64,000 nt of DNA, from the NCBI GenBank assembly GCA_900768795.1, contig CAAGEH010000013.1:11042-75041 (forward strand), written 5' to 3'. Position 1 is the stretch's first letter; each line of letters opens with the position of its first letter. Of this stretch, positions 52,925 to 61,656 are shown in pieces. This DNA is from an uncultured Collinsella sp. Its GTDB lineage: Bacteria > Actinomycetota > Coriobacteriia > Coriobacteriales > Coriobacteriaceae. The notes under the pieces are model-generated. The model made no database searches. It was not told the DNA's origin and saw only the letters and a program-made list of their open reading frames with translations. The position numbers and the translations under genes were made by a program.

Positions 52925-53488
52925 CTACTTGGTCTTGGCAACCAGCAGCGGATCGCCAAGCTTGACGAGCGGATTGCCGCCGATAAGCGTGCCAGACTCG
53001 CCGACGTGGTCGATGCTCTTGAGGCGGTCGAGCTCAGAGATGATGACGGTCACGATGTCCTCGTGACCGGCGGCCTTGATAGCGTCGCGGTCGAAGCTGA
53101 TGAGCGGCTGGCCGGCCTTGACCGTGTCGCCCATCTCGACAAAGCGGGCAAAACCCTTGCCGTTCATTTCCACGGTGCCCAGGCCAACATGGATGAACAC
53201 GCGCAGGCCGTCCTCGGTGATCATGCCGATGGAGTGGTTGGTGACGGTGGTGGCGCCGATGCGACCGTTGGCGGGGGCGTAAATGGTGCCGGTAATGGGC
53301 TCGATGCCGTAGCCCTGGCCGAGCATGCCCGAGGCGATGGTCTCGTCGGGAACCTCACTCAGATTGACGAGCACGCCGTTGACGGGAGCGTAGATGACGC
53401 CTTCGCGGGTGGCGAAGCTTGCTGCGGGCGGAACGGACGCCTCGCCGGTCGAGGTGAAGGTGGACTTAAGCGAATCGAGCAGACCCAT
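52925..53488 (-). CDS. PTS glucose-type EIIA protein
   Basis: A 187-residue phosphocarrier of the glucose/sucrose PTS family. It has the beta-barrel core with [36 protein letters not shown] (first histidine) and [20 protein letters not shown] (phosphorylated histidine), plus [11 protein letters not shown]. It is unlinked to a permease here, so it could act as a free Crr-type IIA in sugar signalling or serve several IIBC proteins. ATG 53488 follows GGAGG by 5 nt. The 243-nt divergent spacer to the next gene has no other feature. Confidence 0.93.
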   Translation of the reverse strand: MGLLDSLKSTFTSTGEASVPPAASFATREGVIYAPVNGVLVNLSEVPDETIASGMLGQGYGIEPITGTIYAPANGRIGATTVTNHSIGMITEDGLRVFIHVGLGTVEMNGKGFARFVEMGDTVKAGQPLISFDRDAIKAAGHEDIVTVIISELDRLKSIDHVGESGTLIGGNPLVKLGDPLLVAKTK

Positions 53489-53731
53489 AGTTGCCTCCAA
53501 CTTAAATAGGCGCATATCGCGCGTTTGGTTTGCCGGAAACGTTTCATATCTGTTTCGCGGCTTGGTCAACACCCCTATTCTACGCTGCTCAGCGATACCT
53601 CTGAGCTGGGATTATGTGATATATCAGTTGAAGGGAAACTTATTGCTGGCGTGTTTCTGCGTCACGGGTTCAAGTGGGGTACGCTTGAAGGCGAAAAACA
53701 ATGGCGCTTAATTTGCGCGAAGGGAGCACAT

Positions 53732-54631
53732 ATGATTGTCGAGAACCATGCGCTGTGGGGCGAGGAGCCGACCGAGGAATATCCGGCGACGTTTACGTAT
53801 TTGGGTGCCGAACCGCTGCCCGATAAACCGAATGGCCGCCGCCCTGCCGTGATTATCTGCGGCGGAGGTGCGTTTACGCATATCGCTCCGCATGAGCAGG
53901 ATCCCGTGGCGTTTGCGTTTTTGGATCACGGTTACCAGGCCTTTGTGCTCAACTATGTCACAAGTTCTACGGGTGACGTGAGCTTTCCGCACCCCCAGGC
54001 AGATCTTGCCAAGATGGTCGCCACGGTGCGTGCGAATGCCGACGAGTGGCATGTCGATCCCAAGCGCGTGTGCGTCGTGGGCTTTTCTGCTGGCGGCATG
54101 ATTTGCGCCTCGCTGGCAACGCAGTGGAAGACCGGCCCCTTCGCGGCACTTGCCGGGGCGCGTCCGGACGACATTCGTCCCGACGCCGTGGTGCTGGGCT
54201 ATCCGCTGCTCGACCTTGCCTATGTGCGCGATATGCAGACGCGTGACCCGCGCATCGACCTGCGCGTGCCCAAGACGGGTGGCAAGACAGGGCGCGATTT
54301 GCTCAACGACTATCTGTCGATGGTGACGGGCGGCGAGGCGACCGATGAGCACCTGGCCGACATTTGCCCTACCACGCACGTTTCGCGCCAGATGCCCCCG
54401 ACCTTTGTGTGGGGCGTTTCGGACGACAAGACGGCGCCGATCGCACAGGTCTATCCGTTTGCGCAGCGCATGGCCGAGGAGGGCGTCGCTTGCGAGATGC
54501 ACGTCTTTGACCAGGGCGGTCACGGCCTTTCGCTCGGCAACGCCAACACCGCGGTCGACAACGAGGACAAGCAGGTGGCAGTCCGTCCCTGGATTCGCCT
54601 AGCCTTCCGCTTCCTGGAACGCCATATGTAA
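53732..54631 (+). CDS. Alpha/beta hydrolase (BD-FAE / acetyl-esterase type)
   Basis: A 299-residue cytosolic esterase or lipase-like enzyme. It has PAVIICGGGAFTHIAPHEQDPVAFAFLDHGYQAFVLNYVT near the start, the nucleophile elbow VVGFSAGGMICASLA, the acid in FVWGVSDDKTAPI and the histidine in DQGGHGLSLG. Such proteins often de-esterify plant polysaccharides or xylo-oligosaccharides, but the substrate is unknown. ATG 53732 follows GAAGGGAG. Confidence 0.88.
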   Translation: MIVENHALWGEEPTEEYPATFTYLGAEPLPDKPNGRRPAVIICGGGAFTHIAPHEQDPVAFAFLDHGYQAFVLNYVTSSTGDVSFPHPQADLAKMVATVRANADEWHVDPKRVCVVGFSAGGMICASLATQWKTGPFAALAGARPDDIRPDAVVLGYPLLDLAYVRDMQTRDPRIDLRVPKTGGKTGRDLLNDYLSMVTGGEATDEHLADICPTTHVSRQMPPTFVWGVSDDKTAPIAQVYPFAQRMAEEGVACEMHVFDQGGHGLSLGNANTAVDNEDKQVAVRPWIRLAFRFLERHM

Positions 54632-54678
54632 AAGTAGACTACTTGCCCGTTTCAAAAAGTCTGCTTAGAGGAGGAGCC

Positions 54679-54999
54679 ATGCTTGAGGGTACGTATGTGG
54701 TTTCGGCCCAGACGCCGGTGGGGAGTAAACGCGGCGAGGTGACGTTTTCACATGGGGTGAACGGCGTGCTCAGGGCAGTACTAAACGTCAGGGGTCTCAA
54801 TATCGCTCTCTCGAGTGCCCGCGCTGAGGGCGATTTCTTTGAACTCTCGGGTACTATCTCCCATGTCTTGATGGGCAAGGCGCCCTTTACATGCACGGGG
54901 TCGGTTGAGGGTGATCGACTCACTGCTACCGCGCGGTCGGGTTCCATTTCGATCTCGCTGAGCGGTATGCGCAAAGAGCTTTCGGGGCGCACCGCATAA
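54679..54999 (+). CDS. Small beta-rich protein of unknown function
   Basis: A 106-residue protein not assigned to a named family. Its sequence alternates as for repeated beta strands, with GTYVVSAQTPVGSKRGEVTFS, LNIALSSARAEGDFFELSGTISHVLMGKAPFTCTGSVEGDRLTATA. Similar short proteins occur alone or fused to flavoprotein oxidoreductases in gut Firmicutes, which I recall but cannot check. ATG 54679 follows GAGGAG by 5 nt, so it is probably expressed. It lies 47 nt after the hydrolase. Confidence 0.6.
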   Translation: MLEGTYVVSAQTPVGSKRGEVTFSHGVNGVLRAVLNVRGLNIALSSARAEGDFFELSGTISHVLMGKAPFTCTGSVEGDRLTATARSGSISISLSGMRKELSGRTA

Positions 55000-55120
55000 A
55001 GTTTGCGCAGGTAAACATCGGTATTTGACTTTATATAATAGTTCAGAGCGCTATCATTTGTCGTTACGAGTTGGTTAGCCCCGGTAAACGGTTAACCGCG
55101 TCTAACGAAAGGATGAGCGC

Positions 55121-57481
55121 GTGAGGCTCGATACACTCGAGATTGGAAAGGACGCCGTTGTCGCATCGGTGGCATCGGACGATCAGGCACTCCGACAGCA
55201 TATTTTGGACATGGGCCTAACGCCGGGCACCGAAGTTACCATGATGAAGTATGCCCCCATGGGCGATCCGCTCGAGATTCGCCTGCGCGGCTACGAGTTG
55301 ACGCTGCGCAAGGACGATGCCGCACGCATTGAGCTCGTGGATGTGCACGACACCGATACCGGCCCGCGCGTTAACGCCGCAATCGGCACGACGGATCACC
55401 CGGCCCTGGGCGAAGGGACGTATTCGCCTCGTGCTGCCAAGACGGCCGTGCCCGAGGGCGCACCGCTGCATTTTGCCCTCGCTGGCAACCAAAACTGCGG
55501 TAAGACCACGCTGTTCAACCAGCTTACGGGCTCCAACCAGCACGTCGGTAACTTTCCCGGCGTGACGGTCGACCGCAAGGACGGCACCATCCGTAACCAT
55601 CCCGAGGCAAGCGTTACCGACCTGCCCGGCATCTATTCGCTGTCTCCGTACACGGGCGAAGAGATCGTCAGTCGCCAATTTATCCTGGACGAAAACCCCG
55701 ACGCCATCATCGACATCATCGACGCTACTAATATCGAACGCAACCTGTACCTGACGCTGCAGCTTATGGAGCTCGACCGCCCCATGGTCATCGCGCTCAA
55801 CATGATGGACGAGGTGACGGCCAACGGCGGCGCCGTGGACGTCAACCTGCTCGAGAGCCTGTTGGGCGTGCCTGTTGTCCCCATTAGCGCTGCCCGCAAC
55901 GAGGGTATCGGCGAGCTGGGGGATCATGCCTTGCACGTGGCACGGTTCCGCGAGCGCCCCGGTCGCCTGGACTTCTGTGCGCCCGATGGCTCGGACGGCG
56001 GTGCGCTGCATCGCTGCATCCACGGCATTGCCAACCTGATCGAGGACCATGCCGTGACGGCGCACATTCCGGTGCGTTTTGCGGCGACCAAGCTGGTTGA
56101 GGGCGACGAGCTGGTAACCGAGGCGCTTCACCTGGATCGCAACGAGCTCGACGCCATCGAGCACATCATTACCCAGATGGAGGGCGAGGCCGGCACCGAC
56201 CGCCTGTCCGCACTGGCCGATATGCGCTTTAGCTTTATCGGCGACGTGTGCGGGCGTTGCGTCGTCAAGCCGCACGAGAGCCGCGAGCACGTGCGCTCCG
56301 TCAAGATCGACCGCATCCTGACGGGTCGCTACACAGCCATTCCGGCGTTTCTGGTGATCATGGGCCTCGTCTTTTGGCTGACGTTTGGCGTGATCGGCGC
56401 GGCGTTGCAGGGACTCATGGAGGACGGCATCGCTGCCATCATTACCTCGGCCGATGCGGGCCTCAAGGCGTTCGGCACCAACGACGTAGTGCGCTCGCTG
56501 GCTGTCGACGGCGTGCTTACGGGCGTGGGCAGCGTGCTGACCTTCCTGCCGATTATCGTCGTGCTCTTTTTGTTCCTTTCCATTCTGGAAGACTCCGGAT
56601 ACATGGCACGCGTGGCCTTTGTCATGGATAAAGTGCTGCGACGCTTTGGCCTGTCGGGCCGCAGCTTCGTGCCTATGCTCGTCGGTTTTGGCTGCACCGT
56701 GCCGGCTATCATGTCGACCCGTACGCTCCCATCCGAGCACGACCGCAAGATGACGGTCATGCTCACGCCGTTCATGAGCTGTTCGGCCAAGTTGCCGGTC
56801 TACGGTCTGCTGTGCGGGGCATTCTTCCCGCAGGCGACAGTTCCCGCCATGGTCTCGCTCTATCTGATTGGTATCGTGGTCGGCTGTATTGCCGCCCTGG
56901 TGCTCAACCGCACGGCATTTAAGGGCGACCCGGTGCCGTTTATCATGGAGCTTCCCAACTATCGCCTGCCAAGCGTCAAGACGACGGTGATGCTGGCATG
57001 GGATAAGGCCAAGGACTTTATTACCAAGGCCTTTACCATTATCTTTGCCGCTACGGTGGTCATCTGGTTCCTGCAGACGTTCGACATCCGCTTTAATGTG
57101 GTCGCCGATCAGTCGCAGAGTCTGCTTGCCGGTCTGGGTAGCATCATCGCGCCGGTGTTGGCCCCGCTCGGCTTCGGCGACTGGCGCGCCTCGACGGCGC
57201 TCGTCACCGGACTTATCGCCAAGGAGAGCGTCATTTCGACCCTCACGGTGCTTTTGGGCGCAACGTCGCCCGCGGTGCTGTCAACCATGTTTTCGCCGTT
57301 TACCGCCTATGTGTTTTTGGTCTTTACGCTGCTGTACCCGCCCTGCGTGGCGTCCATCGGTGCCGTCAAGAGCGAGCTGGGCGCGCGCTATGCCGTGGCC
57401 GTATTCGCGTTTCAGGTGACGGTCGCCTGGATCGTGGCGTTTGTCGTGCATTCGGCGGGCATATTGCTGGGGCTGGCTTAG
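55121..57481 (+). CDS. feoB: Ferrous iron transporter, FeoA-FeoB fusion
   Basis: Imports Fe2+ under anaerobic conditions. Residues 1-75 are FeoA (SH3-like; LDTLEIGKDAVVASV, HILDMGLTPGTEVTMMKYAPMGDPLEIRLRGYELTLRKDDA). From residue ~116 is FeoB: GNQNCGKTTLFNQL (G1), NFPGVTVDRK (G2), DLPGIYSL (G3), NMMDE (G4), then about ten membrane helices with the Gate motifs (GCTVPAIMSTRTL, FMSCSAKLPVY). GTG start 55121 after AAAGGA. Total 786 residues; the fusion replaces separate feoA. Two direct GGTTARCC copies at 55073 and 55090 may be regulatory. Confidence 0.95.
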   Translation: MRLDTLEIGKDAVVASVASDDQALRQHILDMGLTPGTEVTMMKYAPMGDPLEIRLRGYELTLRKDDAARIELVDVHDTDTGPRVNAAIGTTDHPALGEGTYSPRAAKTAVPEGAPLHFALAGNQNCGKTTLFNQLTGSNQHVGNFPGVTVDRKDGTIRNHPEASVTDLPGIYSLSPYTGEEIVSRQFILDENPDAIIDIIDATNIERNLYLTLQLMELDRPMVIALNMMDEVTANGGAVDVNLLESLLGVPVVPISAARNEGIGELGDHALHVARFRERPGRLDFCAPDGSDGGALHRCIHGIANLIEDHAVTAHIPVRFAATKLVEGDELVTEALHLDRNELDAIEHIITQMEGEAGTDRLSALADMRFSFIGDVCGRCVVKPHESREHVRSVKIDRILTGRYTAIPAFLVIMGLVFWLTFGVIGAALQGLMEDGIAAIITSADAGLKAFGTNDVVRSLAVDGVLTGVGSVLTFLPIIVVLFLFLSILEDSGYMARVAFVMDKVLRRFGLSGRSFVPMLVGFGCTVPAIMSTRTLPSEHDRKMTVMLTPFMSCSAKLPVYGLLCGAFFPQATVPAMVSLYLIGIVVGCIAALVLNRTAFKGDPVPFIMELPNYRLPSVKTTVMLAWDKAKDFITKAFTIIFAATVVIWFLQTFDIRFNVVADQSQSLLAGLGSIIAPVLAPLGFGDWRASTALVTGLIAKESVISTLTVLLGATSPAVLSTMFSPFTAYVFLVFTLLYPPCVASIGAVKSELGARYAVAVFAFQVTVAWIVAFVVHSAGILLGLA

Positions 57482-57522
57482 TTATTTATTGATGGCGCAA
57501 CCTCTGTGTATTGAGTTGATTG

Positions 57523-57557
57523 CGGCCCCGCATCTGTTGCTGACGGATGCGGGGCCG
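57523..57557 (+). promoter_or_regulatory. Hairpin after feoB, overlapping a candidate -10 region
   Basis: Perfect 12-bp stem CGGCCCCGCATC (57523-57534)/GATGCGGGGCCG (57546-57557), then TTGCTATATAATC. With no T-run it is a weak terminator; TATAAT (57564-57569) next to it may serve the MFS gene. Confidence 0.5.
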
Positions 57558-57605
57558 TTGCTATATAATCGCCCATCGCTCAAGACAATCGGAGAGGGTT
57601 CCTAC

Positions 57606-58802
57606 ATGACTCAGGCAAGACAAGATGGCATCTCGCTCAAGCAGTGGCTCCCGCTTATCGGGCTCGCCTGCTGCGCATTCGTGTTCAACACGTCGGAGTT
57701 CATGCCCATCGGCCTTCTGACCGATATCGCCGCGTCGTTCTCGCTCACCGAGGCCCAGGCAGGCATCATGATCTCGGTCTACGCCTGGGGCGTCATGTTG
57801 CTGTCGTTGCCGCTTATGGTGTTTGCCTCGCGCTTCGAGTTCAAGCGGATGCTGCTGGGCGTGCTCGCCGTGTTCTCGCTCGGGCAGTTTCTGTCGGCCG
57901 TGGCGCCGACCTATCCTATTTTGGTCTGCGCGCGCCTGGTGGTCGCCTGCTCGCACGCCGTGTTCTGGTCGGTCGCTTCGATCATAGCCTCGCGCCTGGT
58001 CGATACGCGTCATGGGGCGCTCGCCATCAGCATGATCGCCACGGGCTCGTCCATCGCGCAGATCTTCGGCCTGCCCCTCGGTCGCGCCATCGGCCTGGCC
58101 GTGGGCTGGCGTATGACGTTTGCCGTGGTCGGAGCTTTTTCTGCCGTCGCGGTGGTGTACCAGGCAGCGGTGTTCCCGGTCATGCCGGCGGGCGAGCGCT
58201 TTACCGTCAAACAGCTGCCCGAGCTGCTCAAGAACCCGTTCCTCATCGCGCTCTACGCGGTCACGGTCTTTATGGCGACCGGCTGCTACGCGGGTTACAG
58301 CTATATCGAGCCCTTCCTGGCGCAGGTCGCCCATGTCGACGCAAGCGCCATCACCATGACGCTGACGGCGTTTGGCTGCTCCGGTCTGCTCGGAAGCTGG
58401 CTGTTCGGCCGACTGTTCGATGGCCATCGCTTTCCGTTCTTGGCTATCACACTCTCCGGCGTGCCTGTGGCTCTGCTGCTCATGGGTCCGGTTGCACCGT
58501 CGCTCGTCTCCGTTCTCGCTGTTTGCGCGCTATGGGGCTGCTGCTCCACGGCCTTTAACGTGGCGTTTCAGGCCGAGCTCATCAAGTACACGCCGGCGGA
58601 TTCGTCGGCCGTCGCCATGTCGATCTTCTCGGGCCTGTTTAACCTCGGCATCGGCACGGGCACCGCGATCGGCGGCGCCGTGGTTTCGGGTCCCGGTATC
58701 TCCTGGATTGGCTTCACGGGCGGGGCGATTACCGTCGTGGGCGTCATCCTCGCCATCACCGTACTGTTCCCGGCCATACGCCGCGCAAAGCCCGTCGCCT
58801 AA
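57606..58802 (+). CDS. MFS transporter (DHA1 / SotB-like)
   Basis: A 398-residue twelve-helix permease. The N-terminal part has FVFNTSEFMPIGLLTDIAASF, typical of the sugar-efflux/multidrug DHA1 group, with ASRFEFKRMLLGVL as the loop 2-3 motif. A cytosolic loop separates halves near residue 200. The second half has TLTAFGCSGLLGSWLFGRLFDGHRF. Substrate unknown, efflux likely. GAGAGGG precedes the ATG. Confidence 0.88.
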   Translation: MTQARQDGISLKQWLPLIGLACCAFVFNTSEFMPIGLLTDIAASFSLTEAQAGIMISVYAWGVMLLSLPLMVFASRFEFKRMLLGVLAVFSLGQFLSAVAPTYPILVCARLVVACSHAVFWSVASIIASRLVDTRHGALAISMIATGSSIAQIFGLPLGRAIGLAVGWRMTFAVVGAFSAVAVVYQAAVFPVMPAGERFTVKQLPELLKNPFLIALYAVTVFMATGCYAGYSYIEPFLAQVAHVDASAITMTLTAFGCSGLLGSWLFGRLFDGHRFPFLAITLSGVPVALLLMGPVAPSLVSVLAVCALWGCCSTAFNVAFQAELIKYTPADSSAVAMSIFSGLFNLGIGTGTAIGGAVVSGPGISWIGFTGGAITVVGVILAITVLFPAIRRAKPVA

Positions 58803-58817
58803 TCACGTTCCCTCATC

Positions 58818-58884
58818 AGTTGCGGTGGAATAGAGACTGTTTGCCCGGTTTATTGGTCTCAACAGTCCCTATTTCACCGCAACT
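58818..58884 (+). terminator. 24-bp inverted repeat after the MFS gene
   Basis: Arms 58818-58841 (AGTTGCGGTGGAATAGAG...) and 58861-58884 pair over 24 bp with two mismatches that are wobble pairs in RNA, around a 19-nt loop. TTATTTT follows. It is long for a terminator and may be a dispersed repeat. It ends close to the GH13 leader. Confidence 0.7.
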
Positions 58885-58955
58885 TATTTTGGAGGAGGGG
58901 ATGCACGGCAGGCATACAATGGATGGCGTTGTGTTGAGCTTACCGGGAGGCTGCT

Positions 58956-60332
58956 ATGTGGGCATACGAGACGACGTTCTATCAGGTCTATCCGCTGGGC
59001 TTTTGCGGAGCTCCGCGCGAAAACGCCGCGCCCGTTGCCGAGGATGAACTCGCCCAGGCTGCCAACGCCGCGCCTAACCCCGATGCTCCCATTATGAAAA
59101 TCGCCCAATGGGCCGGCTACCTGCAGGAACTCGGCATCGGTGCTGTGCTCATTAACCCGCCGCTCGAATCCGACAGTCACGGTTACGACACGCGCAGCCT
59201 GCGCCATATCGACCGTCGCCTGGGTGGGGATGCCGACTTTGCCGCCGTGTGCGAGACACTGCATGCCCATGGCATCCGTGTGGTGCTTGATGCCGTCTTC
59301 AACCATGTCGGTCGCGGTTTTTGGGCCTTCCGCGATGTTCAGGAGCGCAAGTGGGACTCGCCCTACAAGGACTGGTTTCACATTAGCTTTGACGGCGACT
59401 CCTGCTATGGCGACGGCTTTTGGTACGAGGGCTGGGAAGGCCATTTTGAGCTTGTGAAGCTCAACCTGCAAAATCCCGCTGTGGTCGATTACCTGCTCGA
59501 GTCCGTGCGCCGTTGGGCTGACGTGTTTGGCGTCGACGGCCTGCGCCTGGACGTTGCCTATATGCTCGACCGCGACTTTATGCGCCGCCTGCACTCCTTT
59601 ACCCGTGAGCTCAAGCCCGACTTCGTGCTGATCGGCGAGACGCTTCACGGCGACTACAACCAGATTGTCAACGACGAGATGCTCGACTCCTGCACCAACT
59701 ACGAGTGCTACAAGGGCCTATACTCCAGCCTTAACTCGGTCAACATGTTCGAGATTGCCCATTCGCTGCATCGCCAGTTTGGCGGCGATCCGTGGTGCAT
59801 CTACCGCGGCAAACACCTGCTGTCGTTTGTCGACAACCACGACGTGCCGCGCCTGGCGAGCATCCTCACCGACAAGTCGTGCCTGCGTCCCGCCTATGGC
59901 ATGCTCTTTGGCATGCCGGGCATTCCGTGTGTCTACTATGGCAGCGAGTGGGGGATTGCTGGCGAAAAGGGCGGCCCCGATGGCGACTGGGCGCTGCGCC
60001 CTGCGCTCGATGAGCCTGCGCCCAACGAGCTGACGGCGTTCATCACGCAGCTTGCGCACCTTCGCTTGGCCGACGATGCGGCGGCCCGTGCCCTCAACTA
60101 TGGTGCCTATCGCAACGTGGTGATCCAGAACAAGCAGCTGCTGTTCGAGCGCGCCTGCGACGACGCGACGGTGCTCGTGGCGGTCAATGCCGTGAACGAG
60201 CCCTATACCTTTGGAGCCGGTGAACTCAACGGCTCCTTCGTCGACCTGCTTGCCGACGATGCACCCACGGTCGAGCTGCCGGGCTCCCTTGAACTTGCGC
60301 CCTATGAGGTGCGTTATCTGCTGGGAGCCTAG
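58956..60332 (+). CDS. GH13 alpha-glucan hydrolase
   Basis: A 458-residue alpha-amylase-superfamily enzyme without a signal peptide, so it acts on imported maltodextrins. (Beta/alpha)8 motifs: VVLDAVFNHVG (region I), GVDGLRLDVAYML (II, nucleophile Asp), VLIGETLHGDY (III, acid Glu) and FVDNHDVPRL (IV, His-Asp). A C-terminal beta domain follows (VVIQNKQLLFERACDDATVLVAVN). It resembles neopullulanase/cyclomaltodextrinase-type enzymes but lacks their N-terminal domain. GGGAGG precedes ATG 58956. Confidence 0.9.
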   Translation: MWAYETTFYQVYPLGFCGAPRENAAPVAEDELAQAANAAPNPDAPIMKIAQWAGYLQELGIGAVLINPPLESDSHGYDTRSLRHIDRRLGGDADFAAVCETLHAHGIRVVLDAVFNHVGRGFWAFRDVQERKWDSPYKDWFHISFDGDSCYGDGFWYEGWEGHFELVKLNLQNPAVVDYLLESVRRWADVFGVDGLRLDVAYMLDRDFMRRLHSFTRELKPDFVLIGETLHGDYNQIVNDEMLDSCTNYECYKGLYSSLNSVNMFEIAHSLHRQFGGDPWCIYRGKHLLSFVDNHDVPRLASILTDKSCLRPAYGMLFGMPGIPCVYYGSEWGIAGEKGGPDGDWALRPALDEPAPNELTAFITQLAHLRLADDAAARALNYGAYRNVVIQNKQLLFERACDDATVLVAVNAVNEPYTFGAGELNGSFVDLLADDAPTVELPGSLELAPYEVRYLLGA

Positions 60333-60335
60333 CCC

Positions 60336-60899
60336 ATGCCTGTGTCTGACGAGGGCTATCAACATATTGAGCATGGGTTTGAGCCCGTGTTCGACCGGCG
60401 CTCGCGCGTTTTGGTGCTGGGGTCGTTTCCCTCGGTGCTCTCGCGTGCCAATGCCTTTTATTACGGTAACCCTCAGAATCGCTTTTGGCGTGTGATGGCC
60501 GCATGCCTCGGTGTGCCCGTGCCGCCCAACGAGGGAGACTCTTTGGCGAGCGGCGAGCCCGCGACGCTCGACGCCTCGGTTGCTGCCAAGCGGTCCATGC
60601 TGCTCAACGGCGGTGTGGCCCTGTGGGACGTGATCGAGAGCTGTGACATCAAGGGCTCAAGCGACGCGAGCATTCGCAACGTTGTGCCGGCGCATATCGA
60701 GCGCATTACCGATGTCACGCCGATTGAGGTCGTTATCTGCAACGGCGGCGCGGCCGGGCGGCTCTACAAACGCTATCTACAAGAGCGGACGGGGCTACCC
60801 GCCATCGTGCTGCCGTCGACGAGTCCTGCCAACGCGGCGTGGCGTTTGGAGCGGCTTGTCGAGCGTTGGAGTGAAGCCGTTGACTGGGCAGCTTATTAA
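60336..60899 (+). CDS. DNA-deoxyinosine glycosylase-like (UDG superfamily)
   Basis: A 187-residue repair enzyme of the hypoxanthine-DNA glycosylase group in the uracil-DNA glycosylase superfamily. It begins with HGFEPVFDRRSRVLVLGSFPSVLSRANAFYYGNPQNRFW (active-site region), has LWDVIESCDIKGSSDASIRNV and the terminal VLPSTSPANAAWRLERL. It removes hypoxanthine or uracil arising from deamination. It begins 3 nt after the GH13 stop without an obvious ribosome site of its own, and meets a convergent gene at its end. Confidence 0.88.
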   Translation: MPVSDEGYQHIEHGFEPVFDRRSRVLVLGSFPSVLSRANAFYYGNPQNRFWRVMAACLGVPVPPNEGDSLASGEPATLDASVAAKRSMLLNGGVALWDVIESCDIKGSSDASIRNVVPAHIERITDVTPIEVVICNGGAAGRLYKRYLQERTGLPAIVLPSTSPANAAWRLERLVERWSEAVDWAAY

Positions 60900-60900
60900 T

Positions 60901-61563
60901 TTAGATTATTGATTGAGTGCGGGCGCCGAGGTGTTTCAGAACGCCTCGCCAGATCGGCGCGGGCACGGCTGGCTCGGCGCAAACCATGCCGTCGGCGTCG
61001 ACGTTGGCGGCATTGCCGCCGCCAAGTCGCTGTGCATGCTCGACGGAGCAGCCCATGCGCACGGCGCCCACGAGCTTGTCCATGGCCTCCGAAAACGGTC
61101 GCCGCAAGAGTCCCATGCGCGGGGAGCGACGAAGCGCCGCAATGCCGCTGCCGGCGCAGATGGCAACGCCGCCACACCACAATTGGTCATGGCGCTCACA
61201 TGCCTTGTGCAGGCGAACGGCGGTCCCACGCGCCTGCTCAGTGCCCTCTTGTGCGGCTCGAATCGCGGCATAGACGCGCGTTCCCGTACCGCCAAAGCGC
61301 TCAAGCGCCTGCTCGATAGCAGTCAACGTCTCATCGTCAGCCACATCTTCAATGGCCAGCACGATGCCATCGGCAACGCTGCCGGCGTCATTTGCCTTCA
61401 AGTCGACCGGGCGGGGGAGTGCGGTGCCGGAAAGTTGAGCATAGGCGGCGATGGCATCCTGCAGGTCCCAGAGCAAAAAATCAAGATCGGCGCTATTGGG
61501 AATACTGATATACGCAATGGTGTGCAGTGTTTTTGGTAAGTCGCCGCGCGCGGTCGTCTCCAT
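60901..61563 (-). CDS. Protein of unknown function (flavodoxin-like C-part suspected)
   Basis: A 220-residue cytosolic protein I cannot assign. The N-terminal part contains ISIPNSADLDFLLWDLQDAIAAYAQ and ends with a dinucleotide-like VADGIVLAIEDVADDE. The C-terminal part (DQLWCGGVAICAGSGIAALRRSPRMGLLRRPFSEAMDKL) is distantly like regions in flavodoxin/FMN-reductase proteins of Clostridia. AAAGGAG precedes the ATG. The stop is one base from the convergent glycosylase gene, leaving no room for separate terminators. Confidence 0.55.
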   Translation of the reverse strand: METTARGDLPKTLHTIAYISIPNSADLDFLLWDLQDAIAAYAQLSGTALPRPVDLKANDAGSVADGIVLAIEDVADDETLTAIEQALERFGGTGTRVYAAIRAAQEGTEQARGTAVRLHKACERHDQLWCGGVAICAGSGIAALRRSPRMGLLRRPFSEAMDKLVGAVRMGCSVEHAQRLGGGNAANVDADGMVCAEPAVPAPIWRGVLKHLGARTQSII

Positions 61564-61656
61564 GCCATCTCCTTTCCGGCTCGTTTCCGTTTAGGTTACA
61601 CCGTCTGGTGGCGCCCCGCCGCGCTATCCTAGTGCAACCCTTATGAAAGGAACGCC

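Noticed and set aside
55073..55097. DtxR/IdeR box before feoB
   Set aside because: GGTTAGCC and GGTTAACC are direct copies rather than the expected palindrome; no clear match to an iron box.
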